Positions 39,442 to 46,826 of a stretch of 64,000 bases of DNA are shown here, one piece after another. The stretch comes from Alphaproteobacteria bacterium (GTDB taxonomy: Bacteria > Pseudomonadota > Alphaproteobacteria > Puniceispirillales > Puniceispirillaceae). The first letter of the stretch is position 1; every line of letters begins with the position of its first letter. The stretch spans positions 1 to 64,000 of the forward strand of contig JADHOL010000010.1 in assembly GCA_016779005.1 (NCBI GenBank), read 5' to 3'. The notes beneath the pieces are model-generated. The model saw nothing but the letters and a program-made list of their open reading frames with translations. It searched no databases and was not told where the DNA came from. Both the position numbers and the translations under genes were made by a program.

Positions 39442-39921
39442 TTAATGATTATGTTTTTTTGAACTTGGATTATCACTAGCCGGAGCAGATTTAACAGTCG
39501 CTGGTACTATCACAGAACCCAGATTTTTAAATGTTAAAGTTAATTCGAGCGTTTGCATCGGGATTATTTGCATATTAAGCTTCATAAACATGAGATGAAA
39601 ACTGCCTGGCTTTAGATATATGCTCTCGCCAGCCGGGATAATTAATCCATCTGGTATCGGCCTCATTTTCATTACCTCGCCATCCATCTTCATCTGGTGG
39701 ATTTCTCCTTTAGCAGCAAAAGAGCTAGATACGGACAGTAATATCTCATCCGTATCACCGAGATTTTCAATTGTAAGGTACCCTGCGGTTGTTTTGTGAT
39801 TTGGAGGGGTGTCTTTTATCCATACGTTATCAATTATAATATGGTTAAATTTTAGGGGTTCTGCATATGCGCTAGCAACACTCCCAATTATCAAGGTGAT
39901 AAATAGTATAAATACCCGCAT
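39442..39921 (-). CDS. Periplasmic copper chaperone PCu(A)C
   Basis: 159 aa from ATG 39921, which has AGGAAA upstream; 39954 is an alternative start. A signal peptide (MRVFILFITLIIGSVASAYA) is followed by the PCu(A)C fold with copper ligands His75 (EIHQM), Met86, His109 and Met111 (GSFHLMFM), close to the H-x10-M-x21-H-x-M pattern. It delivers Cu(I) to the CuA site of cytochrome oxidase. The tail ends in a His-containing KKHNH. No sco or cox gene is adjacent. Confidence 0.9.
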   Translation of the reverse strand: MRVFILFITLIIGSVASAYAEPLKFNHIIIDNVWIKDTPPNHKTTAGYLTIENLGDTDEILLSVSSSFAAKGEIHQMKMDGEVMKMRPIPDGLIIPAGESIYLKPGSFHLMFMKLNMQIIPMQTLELTLTFKNLGSVIVPATVKSAPASDNPSSKKHNH

Positions 39922-40094
39922 CAATAGTTTCCTAATATCATTTTTGACAAACACCTTAGAATAGATGGTTTAGGATTATCAAATTATAAATATAGAATGC
40001 GTCAATAATGCCCATAGATATGCATAATAGTGTGCAAAAATAGAAGTTCTAAAAACGCTTTTGGGATGGTTTTCTGATTAGATTAGAAAGTCTT

Positions 40095-40190
40095 GGCTGG
40101 TTCAGTAACCAGCCTAGAAGGTTAGACCTTATGCCGATAAGACATAGTTTTCCTGTAGAGGCTCCCCCAGAGTACCTACAGCTTAATTGA
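40095..40190. other. Cluster of three inverted repeats (possible structured RNA)
   Basis: A perfect 8-bp hairpin GGCTGGTT-CAGT-AACCAGCC (40095-40114), then AAGGT-TAG-ACCTT (40118-40130), then CTGTAG/CTACAG arms enclosing a C-rich loop (about 40153-40181). They fill the 3' side of the small membrane-protein gene and may form its 3' UTR or a separate RNA. No T-run follows, so they are not a plain terminator. Confidence 0.45.
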
Positions 40191-40305
40191 ACAAGCTAAA
40201 TGCTGCGACTAATAAAATAATTACTGCAATCGCAAATAAATATCCGTTTCCTGTATTTCTGCGTGAGTAGTCTGCTGAAATTGCGTTTGTTTTATATGGG
40301 AACAT
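40183..40305 (-). CDS. Small single-pass membrane protein, 40 aa
   Basis: I do not recognise the family. The frame runs MFPYKTNAISADYSRRNTGN, then a 17-residue hydrophobic segment (YLFAIAVIILLVAAFSLFN), and stops. GAGGAGA lies 8 nt before the ATG, a strong ribosome site. The upstream 40 bp holds a palindrome around a TATAGT. The length, topology and initiation signals support a real gene. It may be membrane-complex associated; that is inference only. Confidence 0.7.
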   Translation of the reverse strand: MFPYKTNAISADYSRRNTGNGYLFAIAVIILLVAAFSLFN

Positions 40306-40325
40306 TGCCGGTCTCCTCTCTATGT

Positions 40326-40344
40326 CTTTCCACTATACGGAAAG
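40326..40344 (-). promoter_or_regulatory. Palindrome around a -10-like box before the 40-aa gene
   Basis: CTTTCC-N7-GGAAAG with a TATAGT (minus strand) nested in the centre, 21 bp before the ATG at 40305. It could be an operator covering a -10. A further AT palindrome (AAAAAATTAA/TTAATTTTTT) lies at 40362-40388. Confidence 0.4.
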
Positions 40345-40460
40345 AATTAGAAAAAAGGATCAAAAAATTAAAAAAACCTTAATTTTTTTTTCGCTCTTCC
40401 AAATTTGAGTCCTAAATGTAAGGACTTTGGCCTTAATGGGCGCGTCCTACCTATCTCGTT

Positions 40461-40745
40461 CTACATATCGATAGATAAGCTTGTATCGCCCGCAATGACA
40501 AAGGATGCGTTTTTAAAAGAGGGTGATCCAAGAAACCCTTCTGCATTATTACTAAACGCATAAGGCTCTTTCGGAATGCCAACGAAATTTTTATCTAGTT
40601 TATTTTTCAAATTTACGTCAATATAAACGCCAATAACATAAATGCCATCTGATTTTCGCGAAACCGCAAGCGCTATTTTTGAGGGGCGTTTAGGCGCGCT
40701 AGACTTGACGCATCCGCGCGCTTTTGTCAGAGGGCGCACAGGCAT
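40461..40745 (-). pseudogene. Truncated DUF2141 protein gene
   Basis: The last 70 residues match the DUF2141 pattern: GIYVIGVYIDVNLKNKLDKNF, then GIPKEPYAFSNNAEG, PSFKNASFVIAGDTSLSI. Intact members are 130-160 aa with a signal peptide and a beta-rich N-terminal part. Here the frame is closed by a TAA about 8 codons before the only ATG, the first 25 residues do not look like the family, there is no ribosome site, and no signal peptide is present. The 5' part ends where the suyA upstream region begins. I call it a remnant, function unknown. Confidence 0.65.
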
Positions 40746-40760
40746 TTGAAGAGTTACAAA

Positions 40761-40777
40761 ATGGGCTTGTTACCCAT
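40761..40777 (+). promoter_or_regulatory. Possible operator upstream of suyA
   Basis: ATGGG-N7-CCCAT inverted repeat about 42 bp before the suyA start, in the 73-bp spacer. No regulator gene is adjacent and no clean -35/-10 pair is seen. Confidence 0.3.
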
Positions 40778-40818
40778 CCAAAAATACTATTGAAACCCTG
40801 ACGATAGGAGAGATTAAA

Positions 40819-41109
40819 ATGTCAGAAATACCCCATTTATTGGTTCACGATCATGAAGACACTGTTGGTGTCGTCGTTGTTGAGGGGCTAGAGGCTGGAA
40901 CAGATATGCTTGTTTGTATAACACATGATAATTCGACCTTTCGGTTAAAAGCAGAGCAATCAGTTCCTATCGGTCACAAGATATCTCTTAGAGATCACCA
41001 GGTAGGCGACACTGTCTATAAATATGGTGAGGATATTGGCAGAATCATACAAGATTGTGCAAAAGGTCATCATTTACATACACATAATTGCAAAACCAAG
41101 CGTTGGTAG
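40819..41109 (+). CDS. suyA: Probable (R)-sulfolactate sulfo-lyase, small subunit (UxaA N-terminal/SAF family)
   Basis: 96-aa SAF-domain protein with the [15 protein letters not shown] start and the [20 protein letters not shown] and [14 protein letters not shown] motifs. SuyAB splits (R)-3-sulfolactate into pyruvate and sulfite. The same fold forms the N-terminal part of altronate/galactarate dehydratases. I favour sulfolactate because the two parts are separate genes and the next genes encode a ComC-family dehydrogenase and a YeiH/CuyZ-type exporter. AGGAGA precedes the ATG; suyB starts 10 bp after the stop. Confidence 0.72.
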   Translation: MSEIPHLLVHDHEDTVGVVVVEGLEAGTDMLVCITHDNSTFRLKAEQSVPIGHKISLRDHQVGDTVYKYGEDIGRIIQDCAKGHHLHTHNCKTKRW

Positions 41110-41119
41110 GGAGCTAGAA

Positions 41120-42298
41120 ATGACTGATTTTTCAAATGTAATGGTTCAAGGTTATCGACGTGATAATGGTCACATTGGTGTTCGCAATCATGTATTGATC
41201 CTGCCGTTGGATGATATTTCAAATGCGGCATGCGAAGCTGTTGCCAATAATATCAAAGGGACATTGGCGATACCACATGCATATGGCCGCTTGCAATTTG
41301 GGGAAGACCTAGAGGTGCATTTTCGAACCTTAATAGGCACGGGGAGTAATGCAAATGTAGCCGCTGTTGTGGTTATTGGAATTGAGCCTGAATGGACCCA
41401 GCGTGTTGTAGATGGCATAGCAGAAACAGGAAAACCTGTTTCTGGATTATCAATTGAACAAAATGGTGATCTGAAAACCATTATGGATGCCTCTCATATA
41501 GCAAAGCAATATGTGCATTATGCAACCGAGCTTCAGCGAGAGGATTGCCCTCTTTGTGAACTTTGGATTTCAACTAAATGTGGGGAAAGTGATACTACCA
41601 CAGGTCTTGGCTCCTGCCCGGCAGTTGGTAATATGTATGATAAGCTTTTACCAATTGGTATTACAGGCTTCTTTGGTGAAACCTCTGAGATCACAGGGGC
41701 AGAGCATATTTGTAAACACAGAGCCATCAATGAAGAGGTTGGTGAGCGCTGGTATAAAATGTGGAAAGCCTATCAAGATGATGTCATTTTTGCCCATCAA
41801 ACAGATGATCTCTCTGATAGTCAGCCAACCAAAGGCAATATCTTGGGTGGATTAACGACTATTGAGGAGAAAGCACTTGGTAATCTTGAGAAAATTGGCC
41901 GAACATCCAGATATATTGACATTCTGGGCCCTGCGGAGAAACCTCAATCTGGCGCGGGATTATATTTTATGGATAGCTCTTCGGCAGCTGCAGAATGTGT
42001 AACATTAATGGCTGCAGGTGGGGCTGTCATTCATACATTTCCAACCGGACAAGGTAATGTGATAGGCAACCCCATTGTACCTGTCATTAAAATCACAGCG
42101 AATCCAAGAACCATCCGCACGATGAGTGAGCATGTTGATGTGGATGTATCAGGTATTTTAAGACGTGAAACCACAATTGACGAAGCAGGCGATCAGCTGA
42201 TAGATATGATCATACGCACAGCAAATGGTCGAAATACAGCTGCGGAAGCACTTGGCCATCGAGAATTTTCAATGACCAAATTATATCGATCAGCTTAG
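41120..42298 (+). CDS. suyB: Probable (R)-sulfolactate sulfo-lyase, large subunit (UxaA C-terminal family)
   Basis: 392 aa from the ATG at 41120 (GGGAGC upstream); the open frame begins earlier at 41024 inside suyA but that start is not supported. UxaA C-terminal motifs are clear: [46 protein letters not shown], and [24 protein letters not shown]. The conserved Cys residues probably bind an iron centre. With suyA it forms the lyase. An altronate/galactarate dehydratase-like role is the main alternative. Confidence 0.72.
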   Translation: MTDFSNVMVQGYRRDNGHIGVRNHVLILPLDDISNAACEAVANNIKGTLAIPHAYGRLQFGEDLEVHFRTLIGTGSNANVAAVVVIGIEPEWTQRVVDGIAETGKPVSGLSIEQNGDLKTIMDASHIAKQYVHYATELQREDCPLCELWISTKCGESDTTTGLGSCPAVGNMYDKLLPIGITGFFGETSEITGAEHICKHRAINEEVGERWYKMWKAYQDDVIFAHQTDDLSDSQPTKGNILGGLTTIEEKALGNLEKIGRTSRYIDILGPAEKPQSGAGLYFMDSSSAAAECVTLMAAGGAVIHTFPTGQGNVIGNPIVPVIKITANPRTIRTMSEHVDVDVSGILRRETTIDEAGDQLIDMIIRTANGRNTAAEALGHREFSMTKLYRSA

Positions 42299-42300
42299 AA

Positions 42301-42335
42301 AAGGAGGGCGGAGGAAATCTCCGCCTCAATCTTTG
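42301..42335 (+). promoter_or_regulatory. Shine-Dalgarno, hairpin and TTG start of comC
   Basis: AAGGAG (42301-42306) is followed directly by a perfect 7-bp hairpin GGCGGAG-GAAAT-CTCCGCC (42307-42325), then 7 nt and TTG at 42333. Folding the hairpin brings the ribosome site to a normal 7-nt spacing from the start. No T-run follows the hairpin, so it is not a terminator. Confidence 0.6.
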
Positions 42336-43322
42336 GAACATATTTTCATAACCACCCAAGAAGCGATGCAACGCGTCCGTGATGCGTTTCAATCTCACGG
42401 GATGAGCACACACAATGCTGAGATAATTGCGCATTATTTAGTGTTGGCAGAAACCGATGGCCAATTGGGACATGGTCTCTCTAGAGTGAAGAGTTATTTG
42501 GCACAAATTAAAAGTGGAAAAGTAAATATTAGGGCTTCTATCAGCTCAGAATTTCAGGGAAAGGGCTGGCTTGCGCTAGATGCAGATCATGGATTTGCAT
42601 TTCCTGCATTAGACCATGTTTATTTGCAGGCAATGCCTCTGGTTCGCGAAAATGGATCTCTTCTGGTTACGATTAATAAATCTCACCATGCGGGCGTTCT
42701 AGCTCATCATGTTGAGCGCTATGCAGAGCAGGGCGTGGTTGCGCTTATGTTTTCGAATACCCCGGCTGCGATGGCGCCTTGGGGGGGCTCTACCCCTATC
42801 TTTGGAACCAATCCCATTGCATTTTCCTGCCCAAGGGATACGGGCTCACCATTTGTGATTGACCTTTCTCTTGCAAAAGTAGCGCGCGGTAAGGTTATGA
42901 GAGCAAAGACAGAAGGTAAAAAAATTCCAGATGACTGGGCTGTTGATCCAGATGGTATTGCTACAACAGACCCCGAACAAGCATTAAAAGGGGCAATGTT
43001 GCCAATGGGGGGTGCCAAGGGCGCTGCTCTTGCATTGATGGTTGAATTAATAACAGCAGGGCTAGCAGGGGCACATTATGGATTTCAGGCTTCTTCATTC
43101 TTGGATACAAAAAGCTCAGAGCCGAATGTTGCTCAGACACTTATTCTTATCGCACCGCCTGCTAAACGAATAGCTCATTTTGAGACGTTATTTTCGGCTA
43201 TTTTAGCTCAGCCAGATACACGGCTTCCAGGCATAAACCGGCTTAAAAAGCGAGCAGATGTAGCAAAAAATGGATTGAAAATCCTATTGGATGACTACAC
43301 CTATATTTTATCGCAAGCATAA
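42333..43322 (+). CDS. comC: Ldh/malate dehydrogenase type 2 family oxidoreductase, probable (R)-sulfolactate dehydrogenase
   Basis: 329 aa. Family motifs: ADTDGQLGHGLSRVKSY-like N-terminus (AETDGQLGHGLSRV), INKSHHAGVLAHHVE, FSNTPAAMAPWGG, FGTNPIAFSCP and MGGAKGAALALMVELI. Members use NAD(P)H to reduce 2-oxo acids; ComC reduces sulfopyruvate to (R)-sulfolactate, the SuyAB substrate. Assignment rests on its place between suyB and the exporter. The start is TTG 42333 with a hairpin-bridged ribosome site, or ATG 42366 with a weak AAGAAG site. Confidence 0.75.
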   Translation: MEHIFITTQEAMQRVRDAFQSHGMSTHNAEIIAHYLVLAETDGQLGHGLSRVKSYLAQIKSGKVNIRASISSEFQGKGWLALDADHGFAFPALDHVYLQAMPLVRENGSLLVTINKSHHAGVLAHHVERYAEQGVVALMFSNTPAAMAPWGGSTPIFGTNPIAFSCPRDTGSPFVIDLSLAKVARGKVMRAKTEGKKIPDDWAVDPDGIATTDPEQALKGAMLPMGGAKGAALALMVELITAGLAGAHYGFQASSFLDTKSSEPNVAQTLILIAPPAKRIAHFETLFSAILAQPDTRLPGINRLKKRADVAKNGLKILLDDYTYILSQA

Positions 43323-43324
43323 TA

Positions 43325-44374
43325 ATGACTGGCCAGTTTCTAAACCGATATTATAGTCAGTTTTGCCATATAGTGCATCGTTATTATCCAGGGGTAATAG
43401 TGGTAGGAATTTTGGCGCTCGCAGCACAATTTATTTCTGATTATTATGGTGCCCCGACAATGCTAATGGCGTTGCTTTTTGGGATGGCCTTGAACTTCTT
43501 GTCAAAAGAGAAGCGATGTGTTGAGGGTATAAATTTCACAGCGCAGAAAGTTCTTCGCGTTGGCGTTTGCCTGTTAGGGGCGCGAATAAGTTTCGATATG
43601 ATTTCGGCTGTTGGTCTGGTGAATGTGGCAATTACGGTAATGGCGGTATTAGCAACCATAGGGTTTGGTATTGCTATGTCTAAATGGTTTAATATTGACA
43701 GGTATTTTGCGTTCTTAACTTCTGGTTCAGTTGCTATTTGTGGGGCTTCTGCAGCTTTGGCAATCGCTGCAATAATGCCGAAACATAAAAAGCGTGACGA
43801 GGAGCTTATATTTACGGTAGCTGGTGTTACCATCCTATCCACATTCGCAATGATATTATATCCCATTTTAGGTCAAAAAATCGGCCTGTCAGGAGACGCG
43901 CTAGGTGTATTTTTAGGTGCAACTATTCACGATGTGGCTCAAGTTGTGGGGGCAGGATATTCTGTAGATGAGCCAACTGGCGATATCGCAACAATTATTA
44001 AATTGCTGCGTGTTGCAATGCTGGCGCCAGTTGTGGTTATTGCTGGATTGATTATTCGCTTTAAAATAGGTGGCAAGAAAATAAGTGGCAGGAAAATTGA
44101 TAATAGGGGCGAGCGTGAGAGCCCGCCCATTCTACCTGCATTTGTTTTGGGGTTCATTGTTATTCTACTCGCTAACTCGCTTGGTATATTGCCGCACATT
44201 ATAAAGGAGGGGTTTCAGATAACCTCGCGTTGGTTTTTGGTAATGGCAATTGCAGCAGTTGGAATGAAAATAGATTTGAGTGAATTGCGACATATTGGAA
44301 AGTCTGCTTTTTTTCTTATTATCGCGGAAACGATATTTGTTGCTGTGTTCGTTACGAGTATTTTGTTTGTTTAA
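43325..44374 (+). CDS. YeiH/UPF0324 family putative sulfate/sulfite exporter (CuyZ/SuyZ-like)
   Basis: 349-aa membrane protein with about 9-10 helices. Family features include GAPTMLMALLFGMALNF, RVGVCLLGARISF, SVAICGASAALAIAA and GATIHDVAQVVGAGYSV. In taurine/sulfolactate/cysteate degraders a homologue is placed beside the desulfonating enzyme and is thought to export sulfite or sulfate. It starts 2 bp after the comC stop, so is in the operon. Residues around 248-262 carry a duplicated 15-bp unit (IGGKK-ISGRK). Confidence 0.85.
   Translation: MTGQFLNRYYSQFCHIVHRYYPGVIVVGILALAAQFISDYYGAPTMLMALLFGMALNFLSKEKRCVEGINFTAQKVLRVGVCLLGARISFDMISAVGLVNVAITVMAVLATIGFGIAMSKWFNIDRYFAFLTSGSVAICGASAALAIAAIMPKHKKRDEELIFTVAGVTILSTFAMILYPILGQKIGLSGDALGVFLGATIHDVAQVVGAGYSVDEPTGDIATIIKLLRVAMLAPVVVIAGLIIRFKIGGKKISGRKIDNRGERESPPILPAFVLGFIVILLANSLGILPHIIKEGFQITSRWFLVMAIAAVGMKIDLSELRHIGKSAFFLIIAETIFVAVFVTSILFV
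44066..44095 (+). repeat. In-frame 15-bp tandem duplication in the exporter gene
   Basis: ATAGGTGGCAAGAAA is followed by ATAAGTGGCAGGAAA and a third, drifted copy; it encodes IGGKK, ISGRK, IDNRG in a cytoplasmic loop between membrane segments. Confidence 0.8.
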
Positions 44375-44532
44375 ACCTATCTGGTAAACTCATCTGATAA
44401 TTGCATCTTTGGTGCCTTAGATAAACATATTGTTTATATAATGAGCAAAACTTATTTGCACAGATAGCAAGCTATGATGAGGCTTTCCTGTCGGAGGACA
44501 ATCTGTTACTTATCTCGTTATTATCTAACGCC

Positions 44533-44591
44533 CTGTTATTTGTTGTGCGTTATTTAACGTGCAGTTATTTAAAGTGCTGTTATTTATAGTG
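44533..44591 (+). repeat. 14-15-bp tandem repeat, 4 units
   Basis: CTGTTATTTGTTGTG, CGTTATTTAACGTG, CAGTTATTTAAAGTG and CTGTTATTTATAGTG in tandem, ending 26 bp before the start of the NDUFA9-like gene. The remainder of the spacer from 44375 is AT-rich without other features. Confidence 0.9.
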
Positions 44592-44617
44592 AGAATTTTG
44601 AGTAAATAGGAATGAAC

Positions 44618-45565
44618 ATGCAACTGCGAAACAAAACCGTCTGCATAATTGGTGGCTCTGGATTTATTGGAAGAGCATTAGTTGAAAAATTAGCGCGTGC
44701 AGGGGCACGTATCTCTGTTCTTACCCGAAATGCGGTGCGCTCAAAAAATCTAAAACCAGTTGGAGATATTGGCCAGATAACAGTTATGTCTGGTGATGCG
44801 CTTCTAGATGATGATTTGGCAAGAGCTATTCAATCGGCTGATTATGTTGTTAATTTGGTTGGTATTTTTCACCCATCTGGCAAACAGAATTTTGAAAACG
44901 CGCAGGCCGAATTACCGCAAAGAATAGCACAAATCGCAGAGCAGGCAGAGGTTACAAAAATTGTTCAGATATCCGCGATTGGGGCAGATCTCAAGGCTGC
45001 TAGTACATATTACAGAACCAAAGCCGAGGGTGAGAGAAGCCTGCTACGTCTTGCGCCAAATAGTACAATTTTGCGCCCCTCCATTGTTTTTGGACCAGGA
45101 GATGGTTTTTTCGATAGGTTTGCAAGAATGGCTATGATTGCACCTGCCCTGCCTTTATTAGCTGGGGGGAATACCAAATTTCAACCTGTTTTTGTTGGCG
45201 ATGTTGCTGAGTCTATTATTTATTGTCTTAGTAACAGCCAAACAGATGGGCAAATTTATGAGCTAGGCGGCCCCTCTATTTATAGTTTTAAAGAATTATT
45301 AGTCTATATGCTCTCTGCGATTGGCAAGAAGAGAGCTTTAATTCCTGTTCCAATTTTTGCGATGCAGGTTCCAGCAGCAATGGCATCTATCCTGCCTAAT
45401 CCGCCAATAACGCGGGATCAGTTGCGGATGTTAGATACTGATAATATTGTAAATGAGAATATGCTGGATATCACTTCATTTGGCATCACGCCGCAGCCTA
45501 TTGAAGCACATGTTCCAAATTACCTGTCTTGTTATCGACAGGGCGGTATTTTTGCATCAAGCTAG
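44618..45565 (+). CDS. NDUFA9-like NAD(P)-binding epimerase-family protein
   Basis: 315 aa from the second ATG (44618), which has AGGA at 6 nt; 44612 is also open. Rossmann motif IIGGSGFIGRALVEKL, then YYRTKAEGERSLL with the Tyr-x3-Lys pair, and LRPSIVFGPGDGFF. The family is related to the complex I accessory subunit NDUFA9. It may bind NADPH and stabilise complex I or quinone synthesis; not proven. Convergent with uppP, overlapping 4 bp. Confidence 0.88.
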   Translation: MQLRNKTVCIIGGSGFIGRALVEKLARAGARISVLTRNAVRSKNLKPVGDIGQITVMSGDALLDDDLARAIQSADYVVNLVGIFHPSGKQNFENAQAELPQRIAQIAEQAEVTKIVQISAIGADLKAASTYYRTKAEGERSLLRLAPNSTILRPSIVFGPGDGFFDRFARMAMIAPALPLLAGGNTKFQPVFVGDVAESIIYCLSNSQTDGQIYELGGPSIYSFKELLVYMLSAIGKKRALIPVPIFAMQVPAAMASILPNPPITRDQLRMLDTDNIVNENMLDITSFGITPQPIEAHVPNYLSCYRQGGIFASS

Positions 45566-46398
45566 AAGCTAATGATAAGCAGCACAAGGCCAAGTGCAAA
45601 CCGGTAATATACAAATAGATTAAAATTCGCGCGTCCAAGCCATTTCATCATGCCATGAATTGCCCCTAATGCAATAATGCAGGAGAATACGGCAACATAT
45701 AATGCAGCTGCGCCTACGACAATATCTTCTTGGCGGATAAGTGTTACGACTTGCAGACACCCTGCCGCAATAATGACAGGGATTGATAATAATAATGAGA
45801 AGCGTGCAGCACTCAAACGCTCAAAGCCAAGATATCGTGCCATTGTCATTGTAACGCCGCTTCGCGAGGTGCCAGGGATTAATGCAAGCATCTGCACAAG
45901 CCCAATAAATAAAGCTTGTTTCAATCTCATTTCGCTTAATGTGTGCTCAGAGGGCGATGTTTTGTCTGAATGCCATAGGAAAATAGCAAAGATAATATTT
46001 GAAATGGCAACAGTTTGCAAGAGCCGAAGCATATCAGGCTCAAAAAGCGAAACCAAAAACCCAGCAATAATAACCGGAATAGTCGCAATTATAAGCATTT
46101 TAATCATCATTAGGGATGGCGCATCAATCAGGATATTAGCGTTAGGCCTTAATGACTTCAAAGCAGTATTTCGGAGTGCCAAAGTCATTTTAATTAAATC
46201 AGAACGCACATAAATCATCACCGCTATCAGGGTTCCAATATGAGCTGCAACATCAATAGATACCCCATGGTCACTCCGATTCGTAATAGAGGGCACTAAA
46301 ACAAGATGGCCAGATGAGGATACAGGCAGAAATTCTGTTATGCCTTGAACCAAAGCAAGTAACAGGTAATAAGAAAAATCAGAAAAAGAAAAAGCCAT
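45562..46398 (-). CDS. uppP: Undecaprenyl-diphosphate phosphatase (BacA/UppP)
   Basis: About 278-aa membrane protein with the two catalytic motifs, QGITEFLPVSSSGHLVL near the N-terminus and PGTSRSGVTMTMAR near residue 180. It recycles undecaprenyl diphosphate for peptidoglycan and other envelope polymers. The start is ATG 46398; a TTG three codons upstream (46407) is in frame. It is close to the NDUFA9-like gene as in many alphaproteobacteria. Confidence 0.95.
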   Translation of the reverse strand: MAFSFSDFSYYLLLALVQGITEFLPVSSSGHLVLVPSITNRSDHGVSIDVAAHIGTLIAVMIYVRSDLIKMTLALRNTALKSLRPNANILIDAPSLMMIKMLIIATIPVIIAGFLVSLFEPDMLRLLQTVAISNIIFAIFLWHSDKTSPSEHTLSEMRLKQALFIGLVQMLALIPGTSRSGVTMTMARYLGFERLSAARFSLLLSIPVIIAAGCLQVVTLIRQEDIVVGAAALYVAVFSCIIALGAIHGMMKWLGRANFNLFVYYRFALGLVLLIISF

Positions 46399-46439
46399 AT
46401 TTTTCAATGCCTTACCTGCTTATTACTCCAGAAATGATT

Positions 46440-46494
46440 TTGGAAATAATTCGGAAATAATCTGGAGTTAATCTGGGGTTAATCTGAAAATAAT
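46440..46494 (+). repeat. 11-bp tandem repeat, 5 units
   Basis: Five consecutive units: TTGGAAATAAT, TCGGAAATAAT, CTGGAGTTAAT, CTGGGGTTAAT and CTGAAAATAAT. They lie just upstream of uppP on its 5' side, in the 428-bp spacer to gltD. Confidence 0.9.
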
Positions 46495-46826
46495 ATAGTC
46501 TAGTAAATCTTTTGAGAATGCAAATAAAACAAGCATATTGCTAATTTGAAATCTCTAAACAGAAAAATAATACCGAATCGGAACTAAATAATTCATCATT
46601 AGGGTTGATAGGCTCGCAAATTCATTATAAACTTGAGTCATAGCGAATTTTATGGTAGTATTGTTGACCAATTAACGAGAATGATTCGTTTAAGATAGGG
46701 GTGTTTTATCTGCATTATCTTGGGACCTAACATCATTGCTTTCATGCATGACAAATCCAAAGATACATACCCCCTAATCATAAAGCGTGTGCAAAAAGAC
46801 AATCAATGAATGTCAAGGAGACGGTG
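46495..46826. other. Intergenic region upstream of gltD
   Basis: About 330 bp of AT-rich sequence between the uppP repeat and gltD. I see no ORF with a ribosome site. The only clear signal is AAGGAG before the gltD ATG. It should contain divergent promoters for uppP and gltDB, which I cannot place with confidence. Confidence 0.4.

Noticed and set aside
41024-41119. Start of suyB at 41024
   Set aside because: This open stretch lies inside suyA in another frame; ATG 41120 with GGGAGC fits the family start.
40819-42298. Altronate or galactarate dehydratase
   Set aside because: The protein fold is shared, but split genes beside a ComC-family dehydrogenase and a YeiH exporter fit sulfolactate lyase better. 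Kept as the main alternative, not excluded.
42306-42326. Terminator between suyB and comC
   Set aside because: The hairpin is GC-rich but no T-run follows, and the downstream genes are tightly packed, so read-through is expected.
44533-44591. CRISPR-like array
   Set aside because: The repeats are contiguous 14-15-bp units with no unique spacers and no cas genes nearby.
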